Positions 34,928 through 48,600 of a DNA stretch of 64,000 nt are shown here, one piece after another (the stretch's first letter is position 1; every line of letters begins with the position of its first letter). A model generated the notes under the pieces. It was not told the DNA's origin and made no database searches. It worked only from the letters and a program-made list of their open reading frames with translations. Source of the stretch: Liquidambar formosana (lineage: Eukaryota > Streptophyta > Magnoliopsida > Saxifragales > Altingiaceae); contig CM077832.1 in the NCBI GenBank assembly GCA_039720395.1, forward strand, positions 24,639,607 to 24,703,606. The letters are read 5' to 3'. Made by a program: the position numbers and the translations under genes.

Positions 34928-35088
34928 CACGTGTCCCCTCCTCATTAGCATAATAATCCTTGGTTTTCCTTCTCTAGAAAGAGACGCTGATTCTGAGGCA
35001 CACACCTAAGGCGCAAGATAGCGAAACGTGCATGACTGATGCGTGAGTAACGTGCCAGAGAAGCACACGCTTTCACCTCGCATACGTG
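34928..35088 (+). promoter_or_regulatory. ACGTG-core cluster upstream of the AIPP2-like gene
   Basis: Four ACGTG cores lie within 161 bp: CACGTGTC (34928-34935, a full G-box/ABRE core), AAACGTGCA (35026), TAACGTGCC (35050) and ATACGTGCA (35084). The block is unusually CpG-rich for this window. Such cores bind bZIP and bHLH factors. The position, 850-1020 bp before the ATG, fits a distal promoter, but the target gene is inferred from proximity only. Confidence 0.4.
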
Positions 35089-35141
35089 CAAAATCTGCCA
35101 CGCTCGCGATCGGCTCATATCTACCCCAGTTTGTTGCAAAA

Positions 35142-35165
35142 CCCCACCCCACCCCACCCCACCCC
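35142..35165 (-). promoter_or_regulatory. (GGGGT)n G-quadruplex candidate
   Basis: Five CCCC runs separated by single A bases on the plus strand give five GGGG runs with one-base loops on the minus strand, a strong quadruplex pattern. It sits about 400 bp before the probable TATA box of the AIPP2-like gene. Confidence 0.55.
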
Positions 35166-35469
35166 AAAAAAGAAAAAAATAAAAATAAAAATAAAAATCG
35201 ACCTCTATGAAACCAAAATCAGGAAATTAACTCATCCCCTCGTCCTTTTAGAGAGAGAGAAAAAAAAAAAGAAAAAAAAGAACAATCGGAGAACATATGA
35301 CAGATGTAGAGAGAGAAAACAGAGCCAAGAGTAAAAAAATCTATATATATAGAGGAAAAAAGAGAGGAGTTTTTTTTTTATTTTTTGGTAAACAAAAGAG
35401 AGGAGTTTTATAGGTAGATAGGAGGAGATCGAGACGGCAAAGTAGACGGGCATTTTTAGCTGCTATTTA

Positions 35470-35944
35470 TTTACTCCGTATTATTTTCCATCGGTTTAGA
35501 GAGAGAGGCTTTTTATTAAGGATGTGGATTTATTCATTTTCCCTCTTCAGAGAGAGAAAATATATATAGAGAGAAAGAGAGAATCTTAGAGAGAGAAAGT
35601 ACAGAGAGAATTGAAGCTAGCACAGCAAGGGAACACGTCTGTATAAGCACAGGTCTGTAATCTCAATCTCCGCCTTGGATTCTCAGGAGATTTCCCTCTG
35701 ATCCTCTGCAATTCACTCTATTATGGTCCTCATTTATAGAGAGAAAACTGGATGTTATGAACATATGTAACATCTATCTATCTATCTATCTATATATATA
35801 TATGTAATAAACATATAGATAGAGATAGGGGGGGATTTGTGCTCTCTATTGCATGGGTTGAATTGAATCTGTGATATAATCTGCAATCGAAACCCTCGAG
35901 TTCATGCGGTGCAGCTTCGAAGATTCCGATCGACTGTATCGGCG
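35470..35944 (+). promoter_or_regulatory. Core promoter and leader of the AIPP2-like gene
   Basis: A TATA-like TATATATA (35561-35568) precedes a GA-rich leader. Within the leader are an upstream ORF of 15 codons (35723-35770, ATG in good context with A at -3 and G at +4), a two-codon ORF (ATGGGTTGA near 35853), and an ATG at 35904 in weak context whose frame overlaps the main start and stops at 35972. A possible leader acceptor (TTCTCAG) ends near 35686, so part of this could be intron. Confidence 0.45.
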
Positions 35945-36606
35945 ATGGCGAAGCGTAAGGAACGAACCCTAGAGGAGCTATACAATGTGACGAAGATGAT
36001 TATGGAACCGGAGGCATGTAAATACGTTGCCCTAATTCTGTTTCATTTAGGGTTTAGTTCGAATCATTCTTTTTATTTGATTGCTCTGATTTATGTTGCT
36101 TGATTGTGTTTCTGATTCAAAGTTTTGATCTTTCTCGGAAATTGTCATTGGATTGATATCAATCTGTGCATAAAGTTTTAGTATTTGGTTGATTCTGCGC
36201 ACAACTTCGGAAGGTTAGGGTTTTTGGGTCATGAAGGAATTTGCCTATATTTGGTTCATTTCTGAAGAAATTGACTTATGCTTGGTCTCTCTCTTTCTCT
36301 CTAAAAGTTTCTCCAGAATTGGCTCCGTGGCATTTCATGATGCTACTACCTATACTACATTCCTTTGGATGGCATTGTTTTTTAATTTATTTTTAATTGT
36401 TTTAATGATATTTTGGATAAGGTAATCTAATTGCTCAGACAAGGGTATCTGTGATTATAATTAATGTTGTTTTGATGTGCTATGTAGATAACACCAGTAC
36501 TGAGAGGGAGTTGGCACATGCAAGGTCCTGTAGATGAGACAGATTATGACATTCAGACGGATACGGTGAGATAACAGGGTAATTACATTGTTTTTTTCTC
36601 TTATTG

Positions 36607-36643
<37 letters not shown>

Positions 36644-39600
36644 TCTTTAATTTGTGTTTTTCAAATTTTGTCTGCTATACCAAGTTCTTGCAGAACCTAT
36701 TTTTGATTAGTGCATCAATGGGATATAATCAAATTACAATGCCAAGCTTCACTTCTATTACTTTTGTTGACTGGATAAACAAACTTTAGAGTCATAACAG
36801 TTACATTTAGCTTTAATCTTTACATATAAGTCGCTGGAACAATAGTGTTGAAAGAAATAATTAGAAAACCTCTATCTCTAGGTGTTGATATTGTGGACAA
36901 TCAATGGATGATATATCGTTGAGGTTTTCTTTTTTGGTTGGTGAATACTTTCTATTGGTTGAACTCTTCTGTATTCTGGATCTTTGAAATTTTTCTCTCA
37001 TTTTGCTCGTTTATGTTTTCTGTTTCTATGATGAAGTAATAACCTGTAATTGACTTATATTCATTTTGATGGATTATACTATAATCTACTAATGCTCAGT
37101 ATATGATGATAAATTTCTTGAGTGCAATTGTTTGCGTTATTAGTTGTTAGATATGTAGGAATATTGTTGGTTCTATTTCGAACGCTAGTAGGATTAGTCA
37201 CAATGAGGAACTAATTCACTAAAGGATCATAGATTATAGAATGTTTTGAGCTTTGGCTTCTAACTTGTTTGATTTTATTTTTATTTTATCAATCCCCTAT
37301 AATGGTTTAAAAAATAGTTGCATTGCTTATTATTTGTGCCTCAAAATGATATGTATGTAGCTTATCTTCCATTTCTTTCTGCAAATCAGGTGATAGAGTT
37401 GTGTATGTTTAAATTTTGAGTTAGTAATATTCCTAGAGACTTGGAGATATTTATGTTTTGGCCTTACTTATCTAATGTACTATTATTTTCAAAGATCTTT
37501 AGTGAATTGTAGTTGTTAATCTACATGGTTTACTAGGTTTGGCGCATTTTATATTGGTCTATACATTGCTGTCAACAGAAAATAATGATTTTCAATTTTC
37601 CTTTCTCTCAGGATTACTATGAAATTTTGTTGATAAGAATAATTTTAAAATAGGATGATTAAAACACCCTAGATTTATAGAACACTTCAGGATTCAACAT
37701 GGGTTGCACTCTTATCATAATCAATGGATCAAGCTTGTCCTAAATGAAGACTATTTTCTAGAAATTTCTAGTAGTTTTATCACCCCATGTTCATTAAGAA
37801 AGCAGAAGTTTGTGGATTCTGGAACTTAATCCCAGAATTTCTACTTTAAATCTTTTTTTGAACATCAAGAGCACAAGACTAGTGTATATTTTTCTATATG
37901 GTTCTTAAACGCTATCTTAATCAGCCTTCCAAGAATTTTGAAAAGTCATTTGACTAGTGTACAACTTCCATGCCTTCATAAAAAAATGAGGGTTTCAACA
38001 ATTGATGTAATATGCTACTAGGCTGGGATTCTCTTGAAGATGTGCTGCGGTTAGACTATTATAGTGGGATTCCCTTTCTTCGTATTGAAATCTGATTGGA
38101 AGGCTGTTTGTAGTTAGTTTTGCGGACGTTTTTTTTGTTTTTGCTTGATTGTTGTCTGGTTTTGCTGACTCCTTGTCCCCCACTTATAATTTTCCATTTT
38201 GTCATTAATAATACTTATTTTGTTGATTGAGAAAAAGGAAAAAAATAGTGGGAATGGGCAAGGGTTGGTTTGGGGAGTCTTTGAACAGAAAGCATGGTGC
38301 CGTTACTGGATTGGGGAAAGCAGTAGGCAAGAGACTTTGTGATGGTTGGATTTTTGGGTAGCCTTTGTTGAAGTGCTTTGGATTTGTGGAATTTGGCATG
38401 AAAGATGGTGGGAGTTTATTGGCACTGTATAATATAATGCACTGAGAGAGCAGTGTAATATAGTGCACTGAGAGAGACTAAGTGGGGCGAAAAGCATGCA
38501 GGGTTTTGTATAGTGTTTTTATACTGGGGGTTTTGAAATACTAGAAATAGGATGTGAATAATTGTAAATAGAGAGACTAGGGGTGTTTAAGAAAGGATTT
38601 CAATATATATATATATATATATAGTTTTGATAACGAGGAAGCCCTTTGGGCAAAACCCGGGTCCATATAAGACCCCACAACCCATATGGAGATTTCATTA
38701 TTTATGCTCATGTTGGTGTAACAAAATAAAATTAAAGTGCTAGGAAGCAAATTTTGAGAAAATGGATGAACTAGTAAAAAGATTTATAGATGGATCTCAA
38801 GTTTGGTTATGTTGGAAAAGAAAATATCTGGATAGAATTGTGTGTTGGTGGTGTAGTTTGGAGAATAACAGTGGGATCAAGGTTCTTGAATTTTAATTAG
38901 GGAAGATACATTGACTGACAGAATGTGACAACGACGAGTGGATAGAAGGGGACTGTATAAATTTTCTATTCTTACAGGGAGTTGTTGACATGCCATACTA
39001 TAAGGTTATTTTAAAGGGTTTGCCCTTACAGTAATTATTGGTTATTCTATTGACCATCAAGAAGTAGAAAAGTGTGATTTGGAATACAGATAAAGTCAAT
39101 AAATTAGTTACTACAATAAGTAGAGTCATATAGCATGTTGATGCATTGAAGTATGCAGCTATATTGTCTTTGTGAATAAGCAATATATAAAGTATAAGAA
39201 TCATGTACAAGAAATATTATGCAGGACGTAACTCAATTGATTGGGTTTGTGAACCACACATCATAAACTCGAATGGAAATAGTAAAAGGGCCAAGCCAAG
39301 GCATAAGTTTGGAATCGAGGTTGCTGTAAATAAGCGAAGTCGTTTAATAAAGTTTCCCATCCAGTTTTATGGTGTTTGTTGATTACACAAAATTTCAGAA
39401 GCACCACTCTGTTTAATCCATTTCGCTCTATATTTAAGAGGGATACTTTTCAATTTATCTCTCCTTATGAGAACTTGAATCTAGTTATCATGATTTGTTG
39501 TCTTGCATTTCTCTAGGCCATTAGTCTTAACTAGTCCCTCTTTTCAACTTATTTCTAGTTTTCTTGAAAAAAATGAAAAAAAGAAAAAAAGAGAGGAAGA

Positions 39601-42600
39601 GCACCTCCTGGGAAGTTTTCGTGTTTCACCCCCCTTGAACCGGCCTTGTAGCCTAGGTGTTATCTCTTCCTCTCTTTTTCTATTAAAAAAAAAAAAACAT
39701 TCTCTACATTCAATTGTAGTCTTGTTAATCTTAGAATGTTCTAACCATAGAAGCATGAAGTGGAAGTGTGGGCTGGGTCAAGGGCTACAGCGGGGCCGGG
39801 GAAGTGGCAAACTTATAAGAGTCAAATGTTTGTAGAGAATTCTATTTATTTTAATTTTTTTCTAATAGTTAACTCAATATTATTATAGAGGAATTTTAGA
39901 AAAAAATCTCTGGAAGGATTGAGTGTGTTCTTATGAGAAGCTAGATTGAGAAAGAAAGAAAACATCATATTTCCTTTTCTTTTTTTTAATAGCAAATAAT
40001 TGAGTATCGAAATAAGACTTTTAATATGTTTTCCCCCAAAAATTTAGGAACATATATAGAAATTGAAATAAAGCTAAAAGGGGCCACAATGCAGAAAAGT
40101 CAATGATTTAATTTGTCAAAAGATATCCTACCTTTTATATAATGGGTTTTCTTAATGTGTGCCCTAAGGGCACATGTCAAGCTGTAATTAATGACCCAAT
40201 CGTTGCATTGGAAATTATGAAAATGCATTGTAAATGGTGAAAGTTGCTTAGAAAAATGTGAAAATGCTTGGAAAACTGTGAAAACACATTTTCTCATGCA
40301 ATGATTGGGTTATTAATTGCAGCTTAACGCGTGCCCACGTCAAGAAAACCCTTATATAATAAGTGATTCCTAAAATTGTAGAGGTCATGACCCTACCTTC
40401 CTCCCTCACTCATGATGTTCTGTCTTAGTTAGACATGTTATTATTTCTCTCGAGATAATTGCGGTTTTTACAAGATTCTCACTGAGAAGCACAAAATCGT
40501 GGTTTCTAAGCTGGATTGGCACCCTTGGTGAAGGTTACTGCTTCTCTAAGGTTCTAACTCCAAAGAATTTTATGATTTTTTAAAATATTTTTTGTTTTTG
40601 TTCTTTTGATAAGCAATGATATATAATACTATTAAATATCATAAATAGAAAATTACAAAGGGCAACAAGAAGTCCACCTAAGAAAGAAAAAGAAAAACAA
40701 CAGAATGTAAAAGAAATTAAAGATCACAAACCGCTTTCCAATCCGACTTAATGACGAACAAAGGAAATCCCACAAAAGTTTCAGAAAGATGTAATTCATT
40801 TAGTTCTTATAAGAAAATTAGGGTCTCCAGACACTCTTTTTAGATCTTTTTTTGTTGATAATTCAAGCTTCACAAATTAGTAGCATCTATTTTGTCACCA
40901 TTATCATTGTAAAAGGGAGCTTCTTGTTATTACATGGGCATTTATGTACTAAAGGAAAGGAATATATAACTTCCTTTTCTTCAGAAGGATGAATATTCTA
41001 GTCTGAATTGGAGTACTTTCAAACTTAGATTTCAAATATCAAAATTCTGCTGATTCTATATGCAACATGGAAACTCCTATAATAAAATAAATACATACTG
41101 ATGTAGAGGCTTCTATGCCTCAAAAAACTACACAGAATATAGAAAATTTTTGAACTTTTGGAAATCTAGCGCAATCTTGACCATAAATTTGATAGATATG
41201 TGAATTTTTAACAGCTTTACTAACTTCTATACCCTTTCTGTATGTTGGCATTAACTTGCCCAAATATTGGCCGTTTTCTCATCACATTAAATGAAGAAGG
41301 AAAAAAAAGACGCCGTACTCCCATTATGGATGTTGGCGTTAACTTGCCCGAATCTTGGCCCATTTTATCATTAAATTAAAAAAGAAATTGGTGTAGATAA
41401 CTATTAACAAAATAATTGATGGGATTTTCACCCCTTTTTGGCTGTAAAACTTTATGCTGCCTTGTGTTCCTTGTGCTTCCTCTTTGAGCTTTATTCAAAG
41501 CAAACAATTTTTGATGAAGATTTGCTCATAATTTTTTATTGGGGTAGTTATAAGTTGACGTAGACCCCTATGTTTTTTCATTTTTTTTTTTTTTTTTGAA
41601 TTCAGGTATTAGAAATGAGAAATAGGTTGATGAAGATGAATATATTTACTTTGATGGTTGAGTATTTATGTATGTTAATGTTAAGGAAAATGCCAACTGT
41701 GAGGGAGGTATTATTAATCCTTAATAACTTTCATTAATGTAAAGCTTCCCTAAATTCCTTGAGTTAAGCATGTGAATGGATGAAGCTTTTTCAAGAGGAA
41801 CTGGGAAGCAGATTAGGATGAAATAGATTTATAAAATACCATTTTGACTTTGTGGTTGGAAGGTTGAATTTTGATGATCTCTTTTTACTAACACAAAGAT
41901 AGATGAATTGATAGTTGAATGGCCAACTGATAAACCTAGTGAAACATTTTTGTACCTTGACTGATTTATTCATCAGGTGGGAGATATTATTGAGGATATT
42001 TCTTGTGAAACTGAGCCAGGTTGTTAATGTAGAAATGCAGTTATTGGGCATTAAGTGATTAGCCTGTCCCATACTAAATAAGTGAATGATTCTATAGATG
42101 ACAAAAAGCCTGAAGGAAAAAATGTATAACTTGTATCTTTTTTATTGAACTTGGATTAGCATTAGAACTAGATATGGGACCAGCAAGCCTTATTCCAACT
42201 ATTTGGGAACTTTATGAATCAAAGGATGTATGCATCAAGGTTTGAGTTTATTTTATGACTAACACTCAGCCCGATCAACTCTTTGGATTCATGCTAACTC
42301 CCTATGAAGCTAGATGGTGGGAGGAGATGAGATTCCCATCAACGTAGGTTGAAAACAGCTGGCAGGTAGGAATACCTACTCTATTGGTTATGCAGATTAA
42401 ACACATGCAATGAAGAGTAGTATTCGTGACCTCCTTGGATTGTAGGAGAAGGTCTAGGTGAAGAGGGTATATCTAACTTTTCTTTTTGAGGACTGCATTA
42501 TTTAATTTAGCTTTGAGGTTCATTTAATGTTATTGGTTTTGTATCATGTATTGGATTTTTACTGTCTTTTTATTTTTTGAAGACATGGAAATTACAATTC

Positions 42601-45600
42601 AGGATTATATATATACTATTGTGTTTATGACAATGTGTGACCTATTTTGATTGTTCTTTCTTCTTGCTTGCTTATCAGGTATCATCTCGGGTTGGAAAAG
42701 GATTTGGTCGGTATTCCATGAGTCAGAAAGTTCAATTGAGGGCGGAGTCTGGGACTTGTAACGTGTGTTCCGCTCCTTGCTCATCTTGTATGCACTTTAA
42801 CCGAGCTCGTATGGGGTCCAAGACTGATGAATCTTCTGGTGAAACCTGTCGCGGAAATGCTGCTAGTCAGTATTCTATTAACGAGGGTGATGTTTTACCT
42901 CCTTTAACGAGCAGAGCATGTGACAACCTACAGCATACTGCCAGTGAAACAAGTAACCTACTCAGTGTCACTTCAAGTCATGATTCTTTATCTGAAAATG
43001 CAGAAAGCAAGGCAAACTTGAGGTCTTATGATACATTTGATGCATCTGAAGTTGTTGAGATGTGTCCTAAGTTGTCCTCTGGTGGAACAGTTGCAGAGGA
43101 CCAGCTTCCTTCAAAACCACAGTGTGCTTCTAATCAGGGAATTGTCTCAAACAAGTACGAGGATGCAAAAAGTGTAGAAGGCCATGACGATAACATTTCT
43201 TGTGTTAGTGGAGCCAATGATGGAAACATTGTGGTTGATTATGATAACAGGAACATAGACAGAAAGAAGTTATTGTGTAGTTCAGCTTCAGCTAGTAGTT
43301 TAGGCCCAGTAGGATTTGGAAAGAGAATCCATAATCATACTGCTTCAGGCAGTTCAGATATTCATCATGATGTCGAAGAGAATCACAGTAACTCTAGGAG
43401 GCAGATTAGATATACTGATGATTCTCTTCAGAAGGTGCCTCCTATTAGTTTATCAACTGCCCCAAATACAGATGCTGGCTCTAGCTCACCAAAGGTACAA
43501 AGTCCATACTCCCATTCTGAAAAATCTCCTACTTTCAATTCAAATGTGAGGGATTTGGAAGAAGATCTATCTTTTCATCGCAAGGGAAAACTGCCTGAGT
43601 CTTCAATAGAACTTATGAATTCATCATTGACAAAAGAGGTAGCAGCCGATAGTCTTTATGTCAAGAAATCTGTTTCAAAAGAATGTGCTAATATCTTTCA
43701 AGATATTAAAAGTGGCCTTATTGGAGGTGATTCTGATGTTTCAATTAAACTTTATCCGAAGTTAGAAGCAGAGACTGATGGGGATAGCGGGGACCTTCCA
43801 GATGAAACTTTGAAATGTTCAGACCAAAATGAACAAGATAAGCTCAATCAGTCAGTTGAGTTACCTGATATGCAGGAGCCTCCTTTGCCATCTCCGTCTG
43901 GTGATGAGAGTGATGAGTCAGACATTGTGGAACATGATGTAAGTATTGATGCTTCTTCTGTTTATTTTAAGTAATATTTGTTTGATCAGTCAGCTCAAGT
44001 CCTTCTCTCCTCGTGCTCTTTGGAAATATAGTTTGTTTGTTTGTTTGTTTGTTTGTTCTTTTTTTCCCCCCTTGCGTTCTGGTTATCCCAAATTGTTCTC
44101 TCTTTCCAGTTTCACCCCTGAACATATCAGTATAATCCCAGCATGCTGTACATCCATGTGTTGATTAAATATTATTTTTGCAACTTCATAATTCATTTGG
44201 AAGGAGAAAAATAGAAGGATTCTGAAAACATACATGAAACAACAGAAGTGATCAAAGAAATAATATTCACCACTATGTTGTGGGTGTCATTGTTCAAGGT
44301 CTTTTAAGGTGTCCCTTTTTTGTTAATTTTGAGGGAATGGAGTGGAAGTCCTTACAGTTTTCCATCATGTTGAAAGAAACACAAAATCTTTCCAAGGTTC
44401 TGGTGCTAGCAGCAGACACCTTTGTTATATTTTGTTTTGTTTTTGTTTTTTTTGGTTTTTTTTTTTGGGGGGGGGAGGGTGGGGGGTGGGGCTGGGGGGG
44501 GGGGGGGGGGGAAGATTTGTGAAAGGTTGAGGGTGGAAGAAGGGTGTTTATCTGAAGGAGGAAGGGTCACATTGATTCAGAGTACACTTGCTAGCCTATC
44601 CGCATACTTTATATCCCATTTTCAGATACCGGGGTCAGTAGCTAAGAGGTTGGAGAAGCTGCGGCGGGATTTTCTTTGGGTTGGTATTGGAGAGGAATGA
44701 AAGATGCATCTGGTTGGTTGGGAAGTAATCTGTTGATGCAGAAAGCAACAACAATGTATTTCAAATGCATTAAAATCAAGAAATCCTTCATTAAGAGATG
44801 GAAATCTTCATTACAAGACCAAAATATGGCTGTTTGGATGAAGAGAAAGAGCAAGAAAATGCTCTAATACAGGGAACAATCTGTTTCTGGAAAGAAAATA
44901 TCATTAAACTGCTCTAACTACTTCTTGTAGCTCTATATATAGTAGTTTAACCAAGGTTTAACTAACTTCTAACAAACCAACAGCCTTGTAACTAACTCTA
45001 AATACTTCTAAGAGGTATTAAACTAACTATAACAAACTCCTAACTAATCTCTAAGAGCTAGGCTACAATATACTATGGTTTTGGTTAACAAAGAACTCCT
45101 CGGTAAATGGATTTGGAGATATGCTACAGAAAAAGGCTTTGTGGAGGAAGATGGTGTGGTGGAAGTATGGTAGTGAGGAAGGGGGTTGGTGGTCTAAAGA
45201 GGTGAGGGGCACATTCTGGGTCTCTGTGGAAAGACGTCAGAAAAGGGATCGATTCTTTCGTGACATTCATTAGGTTCAAGGTTGGGGATGGAATGATGGT
45301 GAAGTTTTGGAGTGATACGTGGTGTGGGGAGAGATCTCTTAGGGAGGTGTGCCCTAGGATGTATGAGGTGGTGACTAACAAGGAGGCTTGGGTGAGCGAA
45401 TATGCTAGAGGGATAGACAAGAAGGAAAAATGGAAGTGGTGTTTGTTAGAAATGTTCATGATTGGAGATAGAGGAGGTGGTTAACCTTTTTTAGATCATT
45501 TAACCGGGGGTTGTCAAGAGGGGGAGGAGGATATTATCGTGTGGAAAAGGAGTCCCAATGGTGCTTTTTCTATTAAATCTTAATTTTGCTGCGATGTTTG

Positions 45601-48600
45601 ATAGGGAGGGAACAAATTTTCCATTGTCAAGGGTGTGGGTTGCATCAGTCCTACCAAGGACATATTTCTTTGCATGGGTGGCTTGCTGGGGCAAATGCTT
45701 AACTATTGAAAACTTGCATAGAAGAGGCTTTTCAATGCCTAATAGATGCGTGATGTGTAAGGTGGAAGCAGAGACATTGGACCATTTGTTGCTTCATTGT
45801 GAGGTGGCTAGGAAGTTGTGGATTAGATGCTTTAAAGTGCTTGGGGTGCAATGGGTGATGTTGCGGTTAGTTTTGACCTTTTTAGAGTCATGGTGGTGTC
45901 GGGTTAAGGATAAGAAGATTGTTGATTTTTGGTAGATGGCGCCTCATGCTGTTTTTAGGGCTATTTGGAGGGAGCGAAAAAGGAGAACTTTTGAGGGGGT
46001 GGAGTGGGAGTTGGAGAAGTTGAAGTTTTGTATTTTTTTAAAGCTTCTTTTTGAGTGGGGGGATCTTGAGAATTTTAGATGTTGGCCTCCCATTGATGAG
46101 TTTTTGGAAAGCTTAAGCTTTTATAAGTTTTAGGTTATAGGCTTTAGTTTTTACTGTTCGGGCTGCTTGCTCTGTGTACATTTTTTTTTGTTTTTATGTA
46201 TACCTCGCGTTTACAGGGGAATTCCCCTTTCTTTAGATTAATAGAATTTATATCATCAAAAAAAAAATATAAAAGGTTATGTTTAGGCCTTTTTCTTGTA
46301 TCACTTGATTGCACATTTCTGACTCCGTTGTCATAGCTAAGAGTGATACTATTTTTCTAAAGGAATTTTTAGATGATTTCATGCAACTTTAGCTTTTACT
46401 TTCCCCCTCTTTTTGTGTGTTTTGCAAATTTGCAATTGTGGGCTTTCTTTGTTGTTGTAGTTTTTTGTCTTTTTCTTTGTTTCTCTGATTGTGTTTTTCT
46501 TTCGAGGGTTCTTCATTCCCCCCCCCCCCCCCCCCCCTCCCCTCTTTTTGGGCTGGGTGAGGATTCTTCATTCTCCATCATGTATTTCCTCTTTTCTGAT
46601 TAAAATCTTTGATTGTTATAAGAAGAATAATTGCTTGCTGAATTCTTTCTGCTGTATGGAAACAGGTTAAAGTTTGTGATATTTGTGGGGATGCTGGGCG
46701 GGAGGATTTACTTGCTATATGTAGTAGGTGCAGTGATGGTGCAGAGCACACGTAAGCATTTACAGCCTTTTCATATATATTTTCCTGATGACTGGTATTA
46801 ATAGTTGTCAAACATATTTTGAACTACATGTCTATGTTCAACATGATTTTTAACATTTTATTGGTTGTTGATCAGCTATTGTATGCGAGAAATGCTGGAT
46901 AAAGTTCCTGAAGGTCAGTGGCTGTGTGAAGAATGCAAGTTTGCTGAGGAAACCGAAAAGCAGAAGCAAGATAAAGTTGAGGTAGTGGATGGAAATGTAA
47001 AGAATCAATGTTTTGGACTCACAAGCACTGTAGATTCTGATCTCTTTGTGAAGTTGGATACTAAAGATTCTGATGTCGAGGGTAACAGAAGTAACAAAGT
47101 TAGTCCAAGTACACAAGCCTCCCGTAAGAGACATGCGGACAATATAGAAGTAGCTTCAGTAGCAAAAAGGCAGGCTCTTGAAACAATTACAGGTTCACCG
47201 AAAGCATCCAGCCCCAGCAGAACAGCTGCACTATCCCGGGATTGTTCATTTAGAAACTTAGATAAGGGGAAAGCAAAGCCAACCCAGCAAACATCTTTTG
47301 GCTCTCACTACATTAATGATATCCCAGAAACTGCACGGCCTCCTACTACTGGTTCATGTCCTCAAGCACCTAGGGGTAAATTTTTTATGGAAATGGCTTT
47401 TGCTTGCTGAACTTTTTATCATTACTTGGATGGAAGCAGTAGGTTGCTTATTGTGATGTTTATTTTCACTTCTGTGGTTATATTGTTTATTCTATGCTTT
47501 GTTTTACAGGTACTTTATCAAAGTCCAATTCATTCAGCGCCGTAAACTCCAAACCAAAAGTGAAACTTGTAGATGATGTTGCTCCTCATAAGCAGAAATG
47601 GGCTAGAGAACCTGCTTCCCTGGATACGAAGGAAGGGCCTATCAGAATGATGGGCAAATCTATGTCATTTAAATCTGCATATTCAGGCCGTTCAAGTACC
47701 ACTGAATCAAAAGTTAAAATGCTCTCTTCTAAATTTTCTCATGTCCATGATGCAAAAGGATTGAAGAAGGTAAAAGAGAGGAACACATCTGAAAGGAAGA
47801 ATTTGTCTAAATCAGATCGCACTCTGGTTTGTTCAGTAACAGCCAGTTCTACTGTCTCTACACCAAAAATTGATCAAAAGCTCACTCCTCGTGGTGAAAA
47901 TGTTTCATTATTTTCTGTAAGCAACAATCGAGATTCAAAGGCTGTGCAATCTGACGGAAAACTTACTACTACATCAAAACCAACTGGCCATCTGGCTTGC
48001 AAAGGTTCAGAAGTTCCATTTATGTTGGGTATGATTTTATTTATTTATTTACTTATTTTTTCCTGATAGGATATGTTAGGTACGATTTTAACTTCTTTGT
48101 TGAAAGACTTCACTAATTCTATATTTCTTTCTTGCCTCGTATGTTGTTTCTTTATAGTTAGTTTGATAATGCTGTCTCTTTGGATCAGGTGAAGGTAAGA
48201 GGCAGTCTTCATGTTCACCTAATGCAATTGGACCTTCACCTACTAATGGATTGTGCAGTTCTGTTGAACAAAAGCCATACCAAGTTAGTCCTAAGGACGA
48301 ACCCTCATCAAGTTCTTCTCGGACTACTGAGAGACCATCTAGTAATGCTAATGGAATTTTACAAGATGGGTTGCCTCGGTCAAGGGAATCAACAGTTCAA
48401 GCTGAGAGAACCGGGGAGAGTTCTCTTTCTCGCTCCAGGCAGGGTGTTTCAACTGGTGGAATAAATATACCCTGCCAAAAATGTAAAGAAATGGGTCATG
48501 ATGCTCAATTTTGCACAATTGGTAGTCCGCGGGCTTCTGCCATTGATCCATCTGCTGCAAGAAGTTCAAGAGAGGAGATCACCAAAGGGAATAAATTGAA

